DNA of 64,000 bases, taken from the NCBI GenBank assembly GCA_964019695.1, contig OZ026518.1, positions 69,885,254 to 69,949,253 on the forward strand, given 5' to 3'. The translations under genes were made by a program, and so were the position numbers. The notes beneath the pieces were generated by a model. It was not told the DNA's origin and did no database searches. It was given only the letters and a program-made list of their open reading frames with translations. Positions 23,472 through 34,864 of the stretch are shown piece after piece. Source of the stretch: Loripinus fragilis. Its lineage: Eukaryota; Mollusca; Bivalvia; Lucinida; Lucinidae. Each line of letters begins with the position of its first letter. Within the stretch, counting starts at the first letter, position 1.

Positions 23472-25037
23472 ATGCAAAATGGTCCATCTCCTCTGTTTCA
23501 GATAGTTGCATTTGTTGGCGTCAGTGTGTGTTTATTGTATGTTGTATATAAGAGCAATAACCTCGTTGACATCATAAATGACTTGAAAAGAAACTTCGAT
23601 ACAGAGAATAAAACAAAATACAAAGATAATTCTAAAATTGCTGCAGACGAAGAACCATCAAGACGGACCAACATACATGTAATAAGAAAGGACAATGTAG
23701 GATTCGAAAAGTTAAATGAAGATGGAATGCACAACCAAATTCCAAACCGTTCACCAACTTTAACTGATGAGACTCCATGTGAGCGGAGGAAGTTTATCGT
23801 ATATCGGTGCCGCGAAAACGAACATTGTAATGGTTGGGGTGGCCGAAAAAAGGGATTCATCTCCACATACTTGATGGCACTTCTGACCAAGAGATATTTT
23901 ATTATTATTCATAATAAAGCATGTACTCTTGACAAATATCTTGTGCCTAACAGATACAACTGGACAAAATGTTCTGATTACGTACTCAACTTACCAGAAT
24001 CACAAACAGAAACTCTGCGCATTGCAACAAAGGAGTCATTTATTGGTGCGATAAAGAAAACTAACTTTGAGGATTTTTTTCAAAGTTTGGTTGTTTTTAT
24101 TCGAACTAGACATGAGTGGAATGATGCCATTATGTCTAACCCAAAGGCTGCAGTCAATATAAAATGGGCAATTGGTAAGTCAAGCTCGGAAATAGATAAG
24201 AGTGTATTGGACAATTTGTTCCGGCCGTCGGCAACACTTGAAAAGGGGGTCGATTTGTATATGGCGAAAGTTGTAAGACCACAAAAACTGATTTGCAGTC
24301 ACATTCGTTATGGAGGGAATCCATCAATTCCTAAAGATAATATAAGGCGTGCAGGTAGACCAAATGTTACAACGATAATCCAGTTTCTAAAAGCATATGA
24401 TGATCCTTCGAAATACATAGTTTACGTGGCCTCAGATGCAGACGAGATTAAACAATACGTTATGGAACATTTTACAAGCAGGTTTACAGTTGATATGCCG
24501 ATTGTACACATAGATCAACTGAGCCACGATAAGCTAAATGCTTGTAAAGTTTTTTATGTAGTATTGCTAGAGCAGTACCTGCTCTCTAAATGTGACCTCC
24601 TAGTTCTGACAAGAGGCGGTTACGGAGTTAAAGCGGCCTCCATGAGTGATAAGAATCAGGACCTCTACCTCTATGATTTGAGAAGTCAGACTATTGTTAA
24701 TGTCACGAAAGATACAATTAAGCCATACTACAGCAATTTAAATGACCCGAAGACTTGGCCTGGTAGACGGAGACATTGGCCTGGTAGACAGAGACATTGG
24801 CCTGGTAGACAGAGACATTGGCCTGGTAGACAGAGACATTGGCCTGGTAGACAGAGACATTGGCCTGGTAGACAGAGACATTGGCCTGGTAGACAGAGAC
24901 ATTGGCCTGGTAGACGGAGACATTGGCCTGGTAGACAGAGACATTGGCCTGGTAGACAGAGACATTGGCCTGGTAGACAGAGACATTGGCCTGGTAGACA
25001 GACACACTACACAGTTTTTCCAGCGGTGAAATCATGA
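23472..25037 (+). CDS. Type II membrane glycosyltransferase, fucosyltransferase-like (copy 1)
   Basis: The predicted protein has 521 residues. A short N-terminus is followed by a hydrophobic segment (about 8-27), a polar stem (28-100), then a globular part from PCERRKF (102) to about 420. Visible motifs: CNGWGGRKKGFISTYL (119-134), HIRYGGNP (277-284), YIVYVASDADE (315-325) and CDLLVLTRGGYGVKAA (374-389). These have the positions and character of the donor-site motifs of GT-B fucosyltransferases of the FUT8/NodZ type, with HIRYGG where those have HxRR. N-glycosylation sequons fit a Golgi lumenal protein. Family and fold are my inference; the acceptor is unknown. CTCTGTTTCAG just after the chosen ATG, before ATAGTTGCA, looks like a 3' splice site. 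The true N-terminus may therefore come from an upstream exon, with this exon starting at 23503. The C-terminus is an expanded WPGRQRH repeat absent from the paralogue at 54977-56290. Confidence 0.75.
   Translation: MQNGPSPLFQIVAFVGVSVCLLYVVYKSNNLVDIINDLKRNFDTENKTKYKDNSKIAADEEPSRRTNIHVIRKDNVGFEKLNEDGMHNQIPNRSPTLTDETPCERRKFIVYRCRENEHCNGWGGRKKGFISTYLMALLTKRYFIIIHNKACTLDKYLVPNRYNWTKCSDYVLNLPESQTETLRIATKESFIGAIKKTNFEDFFQSLVVFIRTRHEWNDAIMSNPKAAVNIKWAIGKSSSEIDKSVLDNLFRPSATLEKGVDLYMAKVVRPQKLICSHIRYGGNPSIPKDNIRRAGRPNVTTIIQFLKAYDDPSKYIVYVASDADEIKQYVMEHFTSRFTVDMPIVHIDQLSHDKLNACKVFYVVLLEQYLLSKCDLLVLTRGGYGVKAASMSDKNQDLYLYDLRSQTIVNVTKDTIKPYYSNLNDPKTWPGRRRHWPGRQRHWPGRQRHWPGRQRHWPGRQRHWPGRQRHWPGRQRHWPGRRRHWPGRQRHWPGRQRHWPGRQRHWPGRQTHYTVFPAVKS
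24756..25007 (+). repeat. 21-bp in-frame minisatellite at the gene's 3' end
   Basis: About 12 units of TGGCCTGGTAGACAGAGACA(T) encode WPGRQRH. Units differ only by CGG/CAG-type changes, and the last ends in ACACAC. The paralogue has a single diverged unit (WPGGQRN) at the same place. The repeats keep the frame through to the stop at 25035-25037. Confidence 0.95.
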
Positions 25038-25584
25038 GTCTGTTTTAGTAATCTTTACATAAATTACGTGGCGTGGTACCAATTGGAGATGCAGACTACA
25101 GATCGCCGCCAATAAATACTATTTCCAAAAAAGGTTATTCTACAGCAAACCCCTAAAAAAGTACTTTTGCAAACAGTGAAGACCCAGATACATTTCATAA
25201 AGCTCTGCACTATTTGTTTAACTTAGAACAATCTTCAGGGACAGAAATACATCATGAATCAGAAAATTCTACCTGTCATCCCTTAAAGTACGCAATGGGC
25301 AGTCCCATACGTATCGTATCAGTATGTATGGGAAATCCATTAGAATACAAAGGGTTAATGGTGATTGAAGTCCTGTTTGCATCTACTGGCATACAGTAGA
25401 TTATATTGACTGACGTGTTGGGGAGCCATGGAAACCTTGTTGTGCATAGTGTGTGTTTTGAATATTAAGTGAGAATATTATTGTTAGCAAAAATTTTCAT
25501 GTTTGTTAACTGAAGATGATGGCATGTGGTGAAAATTGAAATTTGATGAAAATTTTAGGACAATCAATGCTACATTATATTCTA
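25038..25584. other. 3' flank of copy 1, shared with the other arm
   Basis: It aligns with the reverse complement of 54390-54975. No second gene is seen. Conserved words include ACGTGGCGTGGTACC and CACGTTGGGGAG-like ACGTGTTGGGGAGCCATGG. It is probably 3' UTR and intergenic DNA; no polyadenylation site can be fixed. Confidence 0.5.
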
Positions 25585-25737
25585 TTAAGAAATAAAATCA
25601 ATTTTGAAATGCTCATGGAATCATGAATTCTTTGGGTCTCTTGCAAAGTAAAGTGAAGTCCGTTGACATTCATGTTAACTTTGCAAGAGACCTGAAGTAT
25701 CCGTCATTCTATGAACAGGCCAGAAATTTATTGCTTG
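25585..25737. mobile_element. Palindromic foldback element, family E (diverged)
   Basis: The arms contain ATGGAATCATGAATTC, GGTCTCTTGCAAAGT and their complements, around a short loop. The right-arm counterpart is 54232-54386. A much cleaner copy lies at 31955-32111. The position in both arms places the insertion before the duplication. Confidence 0.75.
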
Positions 25738-26039
25738 TAATTACATTTTACTATAAATATCTAATCTAAAAATATTCATAATTTATGAATTAAAACAGTT
25801 TTGTATTTAATATGTCATTGTATTTACGGTCTTATCTGTAGCTAGACCCACCGTGGCTCATCTTGAAGTTTTCTTTAGCTCTGACTATCTGTGAGTCATG
25901 AGTCATTTTCTTTGTTTCATCATGGTGTGTTAATCTGATTAGAGTGTTTCTCCATGATGATACATTGCATTAGTTAGAAGGCCTCCAGGCGAGCTGAACA
26001 TTTCTTCTACTTCAACACCAGCAGAATCTAGGGCGAAGA

Positions 26040-26346
26040 TTTGGTACAAGTAAAATGTATTTAAGCCCCCTGGTGGCTTAGGCTGCTGTCCGTTCTAAGG
26101 CGATGGTTCTGTTGTTGTTGACTTTTGTTTATTGTTACATCCATTGTGGGAGTCTGTAATTGTTCTATGTTTTGTTGTACGTTACTTTATGTCCAGTCTA
26201 GTATTGCAATCATCTTGATGGGAAAGAGAGGGCTGATTGCTTTGCTTAATCTGTCTTCCTGGTGTCTCGTGATGGTTAAGTGGCTCTTCCTCGCGGTTGT
26301 CTGCGGTGCATGATTGTGGTAATTCCTGATCATACTCACTAACTAT
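26040..26346 (+). repeat. Dispersed repeat, family A (longest copy)
   Basis: It runs from TTTAAGCCCCCTGGTGG to CTGATCATACTCACTAAC. It is the best reference copy, co-linear with 1-216. It belongs to a left-arm segment (about 25830-26610) that has no match in the right arm. Confidence 0.7.
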
Positions 26347-26732
26347 TTTTTTGGAGTGAAAAACGGAAAAAAGGAACAGTCAGTGTGAACATGGACAGCC
26401 AGTGGAGTAAACAAGAGGCTTGCTTTGCACGTGCGAATCAGGTGTTTTTCTCTGTCAATCACAACACTAGTGTCACTTCCGGCGAATAAATTCGAAGTTC
26501 GAAGCGTATTGCACGGGCAAGTGAGCTTGGCAGATGTCAATATTTTTTTTATCCTTCATGAGGTTATGAACGGATACAATTCTAACGATTCATTAAAGGC
26601 TTGCTTTGAAATGTGAATTTAGTATAATAACATCTTATTTTATTCTTATTCAATTAAAATATGCTAAAATGAAGTCAAAATTAGAGTGTAACAGCTAGAT
26701 TACGTAACGTTCAACAAGTGCTAAGCAGAGAT

Positions 26733-27045
26733 GGAACACAGTTGCTCAGTAGTAGAGTGCTTGACTTGAGATCAAGGGGTTGCAGGTTCGAGCCTCATCG
26801 GTGGCACTTTCTTGTGTCCTTGAGCAAGACACATTAATCCCTGCTTACTGCTGGTTCAACCCGGTAAAAACTCCTCCTCATATAACTGCAAATTTGTTGA
26901 CTTGGACGTAAAGAATCAAATCAAACAAAAGTACTAAGCAGATGATAAATTAAGTCGTCACAACGCAGCTCCCCTAATGAGGCTCAAACCCTTAATCCAT
27001 TAACCTCGAGTCAATCACTCTATCTTTGAGCCACTGGTCTCCTCG
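26733..27045 (+). mobile_element. SINE-like element with tRNA-like heads at both ends (copy 1)
   Basis: The left end has an A-box-like TTGCTCAGTAGTAG, an anticodon-like CTTGAGA loop and B box GGTTCGAGCC. The right end, read on the minus strand, has another tRNA-like head with AGTGGCTCAAAGATAG and GGGTTTGAGCC. The two heads face inward with about 160 bp between them. The counterpart at 45155-45465 in the right arm is inverted, as expected. There is no long variable arm, so neither head is a real tRNA-Ser. Confidence 0.7.
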
Positions 27046-28335
27046 TAATTTGAAAGTACGTGTATTGTGTATTGATATTGTTAAAATAGTTTCTTTTTCC
27101 AACCTGCCATACGTTGAACAATGGGTTAATTTTACTACATACATAGTAAAATATATTTGAATTGGCTATTCTACTATTAAACCCTTTTCTTCATGAATAT
27201 TCATGTTATACTCCACCCACTATGAATATTTATATCCACTAGTGTAGGATCAGATGTATTAGCAGATCCAAAAGGAACTAGAGTAGCCACATTTTGATGT
27301 CATGACCAGGATAAAGTGTAACAGAGACTAATCAGTGGTGTCATAGAATTACGTGTTCTATCTAAAAACGTGAGGTCCAAAAACAGAGTTGCATGCCAAG
27401 AATATGGACATAAAGAGACTCAAATAGCTAAAGTAATAATGCTGCTCGCTGATGAAAATCAGCATCAGTTTTATAAAACAGAATGAACAAAGAAGATTTG
27501 CACATTGGAAATATCTTTGTTGTCAAGGGTTTCTGTGAACAAAATAGTTCATTTTAAACAATGTGTTCGACAGGGGGTAAGTTTTGTGACATGTGTTTTT
27601 GATAAAACTTATAATTATAATATTATGGATATGAGGTTCCTCTTCTATGTGAAATGATTCTTCTACTTTATCAATTTACATTCTTAATAATGTTACATAT
27701 TGTAACGTCACCATCCGGTTGAGCGTTCATCAAATTCTATTGTCAGGAATTGGAGGTGACGCGACAACATTTCAATATTGGGTTCAACCTGGGTTGTGCT
27801 CAATGCTTTTGGAAAGTGAATAGACACCCAGCCTTTTTGTCAATTTTCTACCATTTATTAAGTATCTCTTAACAATAAGTATGTGCGAATAAAGAATCTT
27901 TTATCATATGTAGCAAGCAATTAGTTAGTGTTCTTGTATACAATAATGTTATATAGGCCAATCTGTAGCTATAGGATGGAGATGTAGTTTTTATACTCCA
28001 CCTACAACTGTTGCTGTGAAACTACAATGGAGATTATCAGTCCTAGCACAATCTAAGCAGGTATTTTATAAAAGTTCAACACAAGCAACACAACATATGG
28101 GTTTATCAAATCCAAATAATAGGTATGATTTAACTGTTTACCTAAATATCAACTATTTCGCTCACATAGATAATACTACATCTATCTAGTGGAACAGAAA
28201 TTATATAGGTTAAACTTTGCCTATATGGGTGGAGTTTCTCCCCTTCAGGTGGAAATAATCTTTGGCCTATATTAACTATAATAAATGTGATTATAATGCT
28301 CAAAAGATGTCAAGGGTTCATAAGTATGCAAAAAC
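27046..28335. other. Inner end of the left arm, then non-coding spacer
   Basis: Up to about 27700 this aligns with the reverse complement of 43350-44030. Beyond that no match and no gene is seen. The sequence is AT-rich. Confidence 0.5.
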
Positions 28336-28424
28336 ATGTCCATTCTAGTATTGCAATCATCTGGATGGGGAAGAGAGAGCTGGTTGCTTTACTTAATTTG
28401 TCTTCCTGGTGTCTCGTGATGGTT
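28336..28424 (+). repeat. Dispersed repeat, family A, fragment
   Basis: It carries GTCCATTCTAGTATTGCAAT through CTGGTGTCTCGTGATGGTT, cut off on both sides. The 3' side is replaced by the LTR-like segment. Confidence 0.7.
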
Positions 28425-28441
28425 CATCATTTTTCAGTTAT

Positions 28442-29038
28442 TGTGACGGTGTGCCGCGGTCCCGGCGCACAAGGCATATATAGCACACATGGCACACCCG
28501 GTTTTATGCACCCACTTTGGCTTCAAAAAAGGAATTCGGGCTGTATCCTGCCCTTATCCTACGCCTATTTTGCATTAAGTAAAAGTGTGGGGCATTAGTT
28601 AGTTTGAATTTTGGAAATGTTCTAAAGCAGGTTTCAATCTTGTGGGGATCGGCGTGACAATTTCGTCTGCACAGTGTCACCCCCACTGTTCCTGAAAGTG
28701 TAAGTTTTTATTCCGCCTGGAAGGGCAAGGAGTTTTGTTATTGTTTGTTTATGTTTTCCGCTCCCCCTAATGGTGAGCTGTACGCTGATGTTTTTAAGGT
28801 AACATCATCCAGGGTATCACTCCGCTTCTCTGTCCAGTCCTTGTATACATAAGCTCGCGGGCGATGTTACTAAGACGCGGACATCGGTCTACGAAGTTAG
28901 CTTCCCCTAGGGCAAGCTTTGGGAAATAAAATGTTTGCCTCTTTTATTATGTTTCTTCTATTTTAGTTGCAGTTTTTGTGGAGCGGGTGGCGAGGAGTCG
29001 GTGTTGTTTTGTGATTAATGATCCCCTCAGAGATCTCA
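28442..29038 (+). mobile_element. Possible solo LTR
   Basis: The segment starts TGTGACGGTG and ends GATCTCA. It has a TATA-like GTATACATAAGC at about 28843 and, roughly 85 bp downstream, the polyadenylation signal AATAAA. Flanking pentamers GTTAT and CTTAT differ at one base and could be a worn target duplication. No internal retroviral-type coding region adjoins it. I found no second copy in the window, so the call rests on layout only. Confidence 0.3.
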
Positions 29039-30400
29039 CTTATTGCTCCTTAAAATTTTGAACTCCATTTCAAAAGAATGCCCAGTCATCGTGCGATGGC
29101 CTATTTATTTAGGGGTTTTAAGCGGGGATAGGGGGCTTATTCCTTAGGGGAAGGGCGCCGCTCGGGTATGGTAAGACTCAGAACATGTGTATGTGTTCTT
29201 AGTTCTCCCAGCATCCTATCTTGAAATTTTGCTTGAGACTTCCAAAAAATGATATACCTTCCGGGTTTCTCGTGTGAAACCGTTAGTTTATATTAACCTG
29301 AAGTTTGCGGGGCATGCAGAAGCATGGCAGTCACCTACAGAGCAAGTTTTGGGAAGGTTGAGGGTTTAGTTATTAGTGTTTTAGTGGTTAGTGGTTAGTT
29401 GTTAGTACCCTGGTGATGGGTTTTGCAGGTTTGCGAAGGTAATAATTAACCTCTCCCATCCCCTCGCTTAGCTGACAAGTTAATAGTTAGACATGGCAAA
29501 CGCGTCGCGACATTTACAAAATTCAAAAATTCCAATCTTCATCTGTGTTGAGCATCCATCCTATCCGTTGAATCCTATCCTGTCGGTCCACAATCCATCC
29601 ATCGTTGGTATTGCAGCTGTGCAGTAACATCAACCGACACACCAACAGAAAGACCGGCTCAGATGCAGTTGTATGCCCTGGAGAGACTTTGAATTAACCA
29701 GTCAACAAATTCCAAATATCCAAGAAAGAACTGCCCCTAAGTTGCTCTAATATGCGCTATGGTTTGGTGGTTGTGGGATGGGCATGTGTGTGTGTGATGG
29801 CCGGACATGGCCATTATCAGGATAATTTGTTATTTTTAAGGGGTAATACGAGAAACGATGCTCGAACTCACGAAATGCCAATTTGGGCTTATTTCTTAAC
29901 TGGGGAGGAGTGTATGGGGGGGGGGTTTATCGCGTAAAATTTCTGCTGAAAAAGAAGTTGGGGAGTTAGTTTAATATCACCTAGAATATAATTTTTAAAA
30001 GTTGTTTGACTTGTCCAGCCAAGCATCAAATAGATTGTTTAACTTTGTTTTAATTGCTCCTTATGGGAGCATCTTCCAATGCTCCCAAACCACGTGTCAT
30101 AACAATTTTGGTCATTTTGGATATCATGTTCGTTTTCGTTTTTTATTGTCATAGTGAAGACACCAGATCCAAATTAGTGTGAAGGGGTTCTTACTAACTT
30201 GGTTCTAGTGTGTTTATCTAGTATTCAAACGGTATTAATTTTGCAACGTATACCTTACATGTACATTTTGTCAACGCTGAAATAGTATATTGGGTTAATA
30301 CATGTATATAACAGTATGCAGACCTAATTTCCACATGCAGTCGGAATGTGGATAGGTTGATAATAGGCATCTCGCGCCACCCTGCGGTCTCTGCCACTGA
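29039..30400. other. Non-coding stretch
   Basis: No gene or clear repeat family is seen. Short reiterated TTAGTGGTTAGT words occur near 29370-29405 and a G run near 29918. Confidence 0.5.
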
Positions 30401-30415
30401 CCGCCAGATGGCGCC
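30401..30415 (+). promoter_or_regulatory. CTCF-like site
   Basis: CCGCCAGATGGCGCC fits the vertebrate and insect CTCF core (CCASYAGRKGGCRSY) at all but one position. A related GCGCCACCCTGCGG lies 25 bp upstream in the opposite orientation. Bilaterians have CTCF, but a match this short can be chance. Confidence 0.3.
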
Positions 30416-30562
30416 AGGTGCTTATGTAATTACAATTTAGAATTTGTTCGCTTTGAAATCTCTCTGTTTATCGCATTTTGGTAAGTTCGTGCACGTTATT
30501 CGTTTAATTTTCTTATTTCAGTAGTCCTACAGGGTTGTTTTTGCTTATTTTTATTTGAACGT

Positions 30563-30612
30563 CTTTAACACCGCACAGGTCCATCATACGATGGGCCTGT
30601 TTGGTGTTAAAG
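30563..30612. repeat. Near-perfect hairpin
   Basis: CTTTAACACC.CACAGG and its complement CCTGT.GGTGTTAAAG flank CCATCATACGATGG, giving a stem of about 22 bp. No gene is next to it. It may be a small foldback remnant. Confidence 0.6.
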
Positions 30613-31954
<1,342 letters not shown>

Positions 31955-32111
31955 GTAATAAATTCAATTTTTGGAAGGTTCATGGAATCATGAATACTTC
32001 TGGTCTCTTGCAAAGTTAACGTGAAGCCCGTCGGGCTTCACTTACTTTGCAAGAGACCCGAAGTATTCATGATTCCATGAACCTTCCAAAAATCGAATTT
32101 ATTTCTTAAGA
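31955..32111. mobile_element. Palindromic foldback element, family E (best copy)
   Basis: An almost perfect inverted repeat of about 157 bp. The arms run from AATAAATTCAATTTTTGG through TCATGGAATCATGAATACTT and GGTCTCTTGCAAAGT, closing on GAAGCCCGTCGGGCTTC. There is no coding content. Two diverged copies sit at matching places in the two arms (25585 and 54232). Confidence 0.9.
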
Positions 32112-32119
32112 AACTTAGG

Positions 32120-32216
32120 AACTTGTCTCGTGATGTTTGGGTGTCTCTTCCTTGCGGTGCCATGGGGTTGTCTGCGGTTTGTGATTGTGGTATTTATGAT
32201 CATGCTCACTTACTTT
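32120..32216 (+). repeat. Dispersed repeat, family A, 3' fragment
   Basis: It holds CTTGTCTCGTGATG, CTTCCTTGCGGTGCCATGG and TTTATGATCATGCTCACTTA. It directly follows the foldback element. Confidence 0.7.
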
Positions 32217-34864
32217 TTAGAGACGTTTAGTAGAGTTGTCGCTGTATTGTTTTATTTCAGGTAAAATTATTATGCAAATACTTCAATAAATAAGAATTGT
32301 GGAACTTACTATCAAAGTAAGTAAGGGTGCTATGATCAGGAATCGAAAAGTTCAGTATTATTTTGCTTGCCAATCCATAATCAGGAAAACAATAGAACAT
32401 ATCAACTCCTTACAATAAATATACTAGTATGGTCATTTAAATTGAAGTCAGTATTTGAGTATGTTTTACACTGAAACATAGTTTATTGTATATTTTACAT
32501 TTCCATTAATTTAGGACCTTATGTTTGCAAAAAGTTAAGAAAATATGTTAGTGGTCTTTGATTTTCATGATATTTAATCAACAAAAACTAAACATATTTG
32601 GACAGTTATTTTATTGAAATGGTATCTTGACAAAGATTGGAACATGTTAAGATTTGAATTCCAAATTTGACGGAGTACAAAACATACAGTTGAAATATTG
32701 GTGCACTGTGACATAAAAAACGAATGCCCACACACCATCCTGATACGAACAAAGTCATTTATGGTATCAATGAACTCATTAATGATAGCGTTAGTTCATA
32801 GAACAAGTCAACGTTAGTTACATGGTATTCCAATTACTGTAGAAATGTTCAGTTACATGATATGCCAATTACTGTAGAAATATTTATTACAGGGAACCCT
32901 AATAGGTGATAGGCAGAACAGCTATAACTCCTCTTAATTTTGAGGATAATGCACCCTCTGATGGATTAAGTTGTTATACACCATTTTAAAGCTTATTGTC
33001 TCTAGATTTAAATTCGTCATGTGGCCCATTTGCCATGAAAGCCGTACGGAAGTAGGTCACCATGTATCAAAATGAAAAAAAAAAAAAAAAAACAATATAA
33101 AAGTAGGGCTGTTAAAGTAGTACCTAACCTATTGAAATTGGCTAAACAGTAATGTAAAATGTAAGAACAGTTACTTTCCTGCAGATATTGATGTTTGTTA
33201 GAGCGATTTAGGTCCATAATGATGTCATTTACATTACATTTTAAACTGCACACGATAAAACGTTGATATTTTGCTATAGTGTTTCTTTTTATAATCTTCT
33301 CATAATATATTTTAGATAAAAATACATTTCTATAAAAGACAGATAACTGGCCATTTCAAAACTGCAAACAGCTTTTTCTTGTCACAAAATCGTTAGAGTT
33401 ATAAGCTGTTGAATATGCCAACCCAGCAGAAAACCTTAAGTAAGGAAAACACATTTTCATTTAAAATCAAAGCGTGTCCTCCTATTTGTAAGCTTTTAAC
33501 ACCCTTTATGAGCATTATGTTGATAAACAAGAGTAAAAAGGTAATAAACATTGTTTTTTGTGTACAGTGTCGTTTTAATTGTTTGGCAATGTGTAACGCT
33601 TGTTACAAACGTTAAGGTGTTCTATACATTGCTTAATGCACTTAATGATACATCATAGGATACTAGGATCATAGGATATTAAATTTCAAAACTGATTTTC
33701 GTGTTGAATAGACATAAAGATATTATTTGTTCAAAATTGAATCTATCAGTTCTTATTAAGAGACTCATGATTAAAATTTGTCCAAGCATATTTACTTTTG
33801 TGAAATAGTATATTTTGAACTATTTACAAGAAGATAAATGTCATTATCGATTTGGTCAAAATTATAGGATTCAAACCTTATTAACAAAACAACTATGGCG
33901 CTAAAATACAAGCTAAATAAGCCGAAATCTAACGTACTGTCATTATTTTAAAGTAACATATATTACCAGATAACATATACCACAAGGCTCTATAAATGTC
34001 CAAAATGCTGTGAACGCCAGTATTCAATTGAGCCTAAAATGGTAATACACGGTGGATTTAGTATTTTGTATTACTTATCTGAAGAACACTTTTAATCCAG
34101 ACACTTATTTTACATCAACCAATATTTTAGTGTTGTTCACCTTATACAAATATAGTCAGTACCCAGATACAGGCTAGTACTCCTTGTATATTTTGGGTCA
34201 TCTACATCAACAAAATACTGCTATTTGCTATATATTGTATGGGAGGTTGTAGCGATCAAAACATTTGTGCTTTTACAAGTCAGATAGAATCGAGTATTTG
34301 TAAGTTGGTAGAATAAAGGTGATATATGTTACATTAGATACTATGTATTATAAGTATACGTAATCAGATACTATTGTAATAGGCTGTCTCTAAATCAAAA
34401 TTTTATTTGCGTATGCAGATGTTAATGCATTATTTACTGTCAGCTTTTGAATAGACTTTAATTTGTCTCTGGCATAGCTTTCAATGTTAAATTAATTGAA
34501 CTGTGAAATTGAATTAAATCAAAATAGTGCTTCTGATGGCAATGTTAATTTTACAAGTAGAATGTTTATTAATAATAATATGTTCGTGAAATGGGAAAAT
34601 AAGTGATAATGGAGGATTTTACATGACAATAAACACATGTAATATAATTATATCCAAGGAAAAAGATCAATTGTTACCAACCATACTGATTTGAATTTAT
34701 ATGACTTCTACAGCAAGGACAGACCGAATTAGTCATTCAAGCTGATGTTAATCAATCTTTTAAAATGTTCTTTTAGAATGTTGGATGGAAAAGTAAAATA
34801 TTTAAAGTAGAGAGTACAGTGATGAAATCGTACTTACTGGTAGTTTTAGCAACTAATGCTACAA
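32217..34864. other. AT-rich non-coding spacer
   Basis: No credible gene. There is a small direct duplication of CCAATTACTGTAGAAAT at about 32830 and 32865, and a poly-A run near 33075. Short open frames here match nothing I recognise. Confidence 0.5.

Larger units (their letters stand above)
20440..27700. repeat. Left arm of a large inverted duplication
   Basis: The sequence matches the reverse complement of about 43350-59725 in order. Matched landmarks: foldback element 20586 with 58174; the 22.2-23.4 kb block with 56.3-57.6 kb; the two glycosyltransferase-like genes; 3' flank 25.04-25.83 kb with 54.19-54.97 kb; SINE 26733 with 45155; and 27.05-27.70 kb with 43.35-44.03 kb. The arms differ by many substitutions and by insertions private to one arm, so this is an old duplication and not a simple assembly fold. 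Confidence 0.85.

Noticed and set aside
26733..26807. Functional tRNA-Ser(TGA) gene
   Set aside because: It lacks the long variable arm of tRNA-Ser and a matching acceptor stem, and it is embedded in a repeated element.
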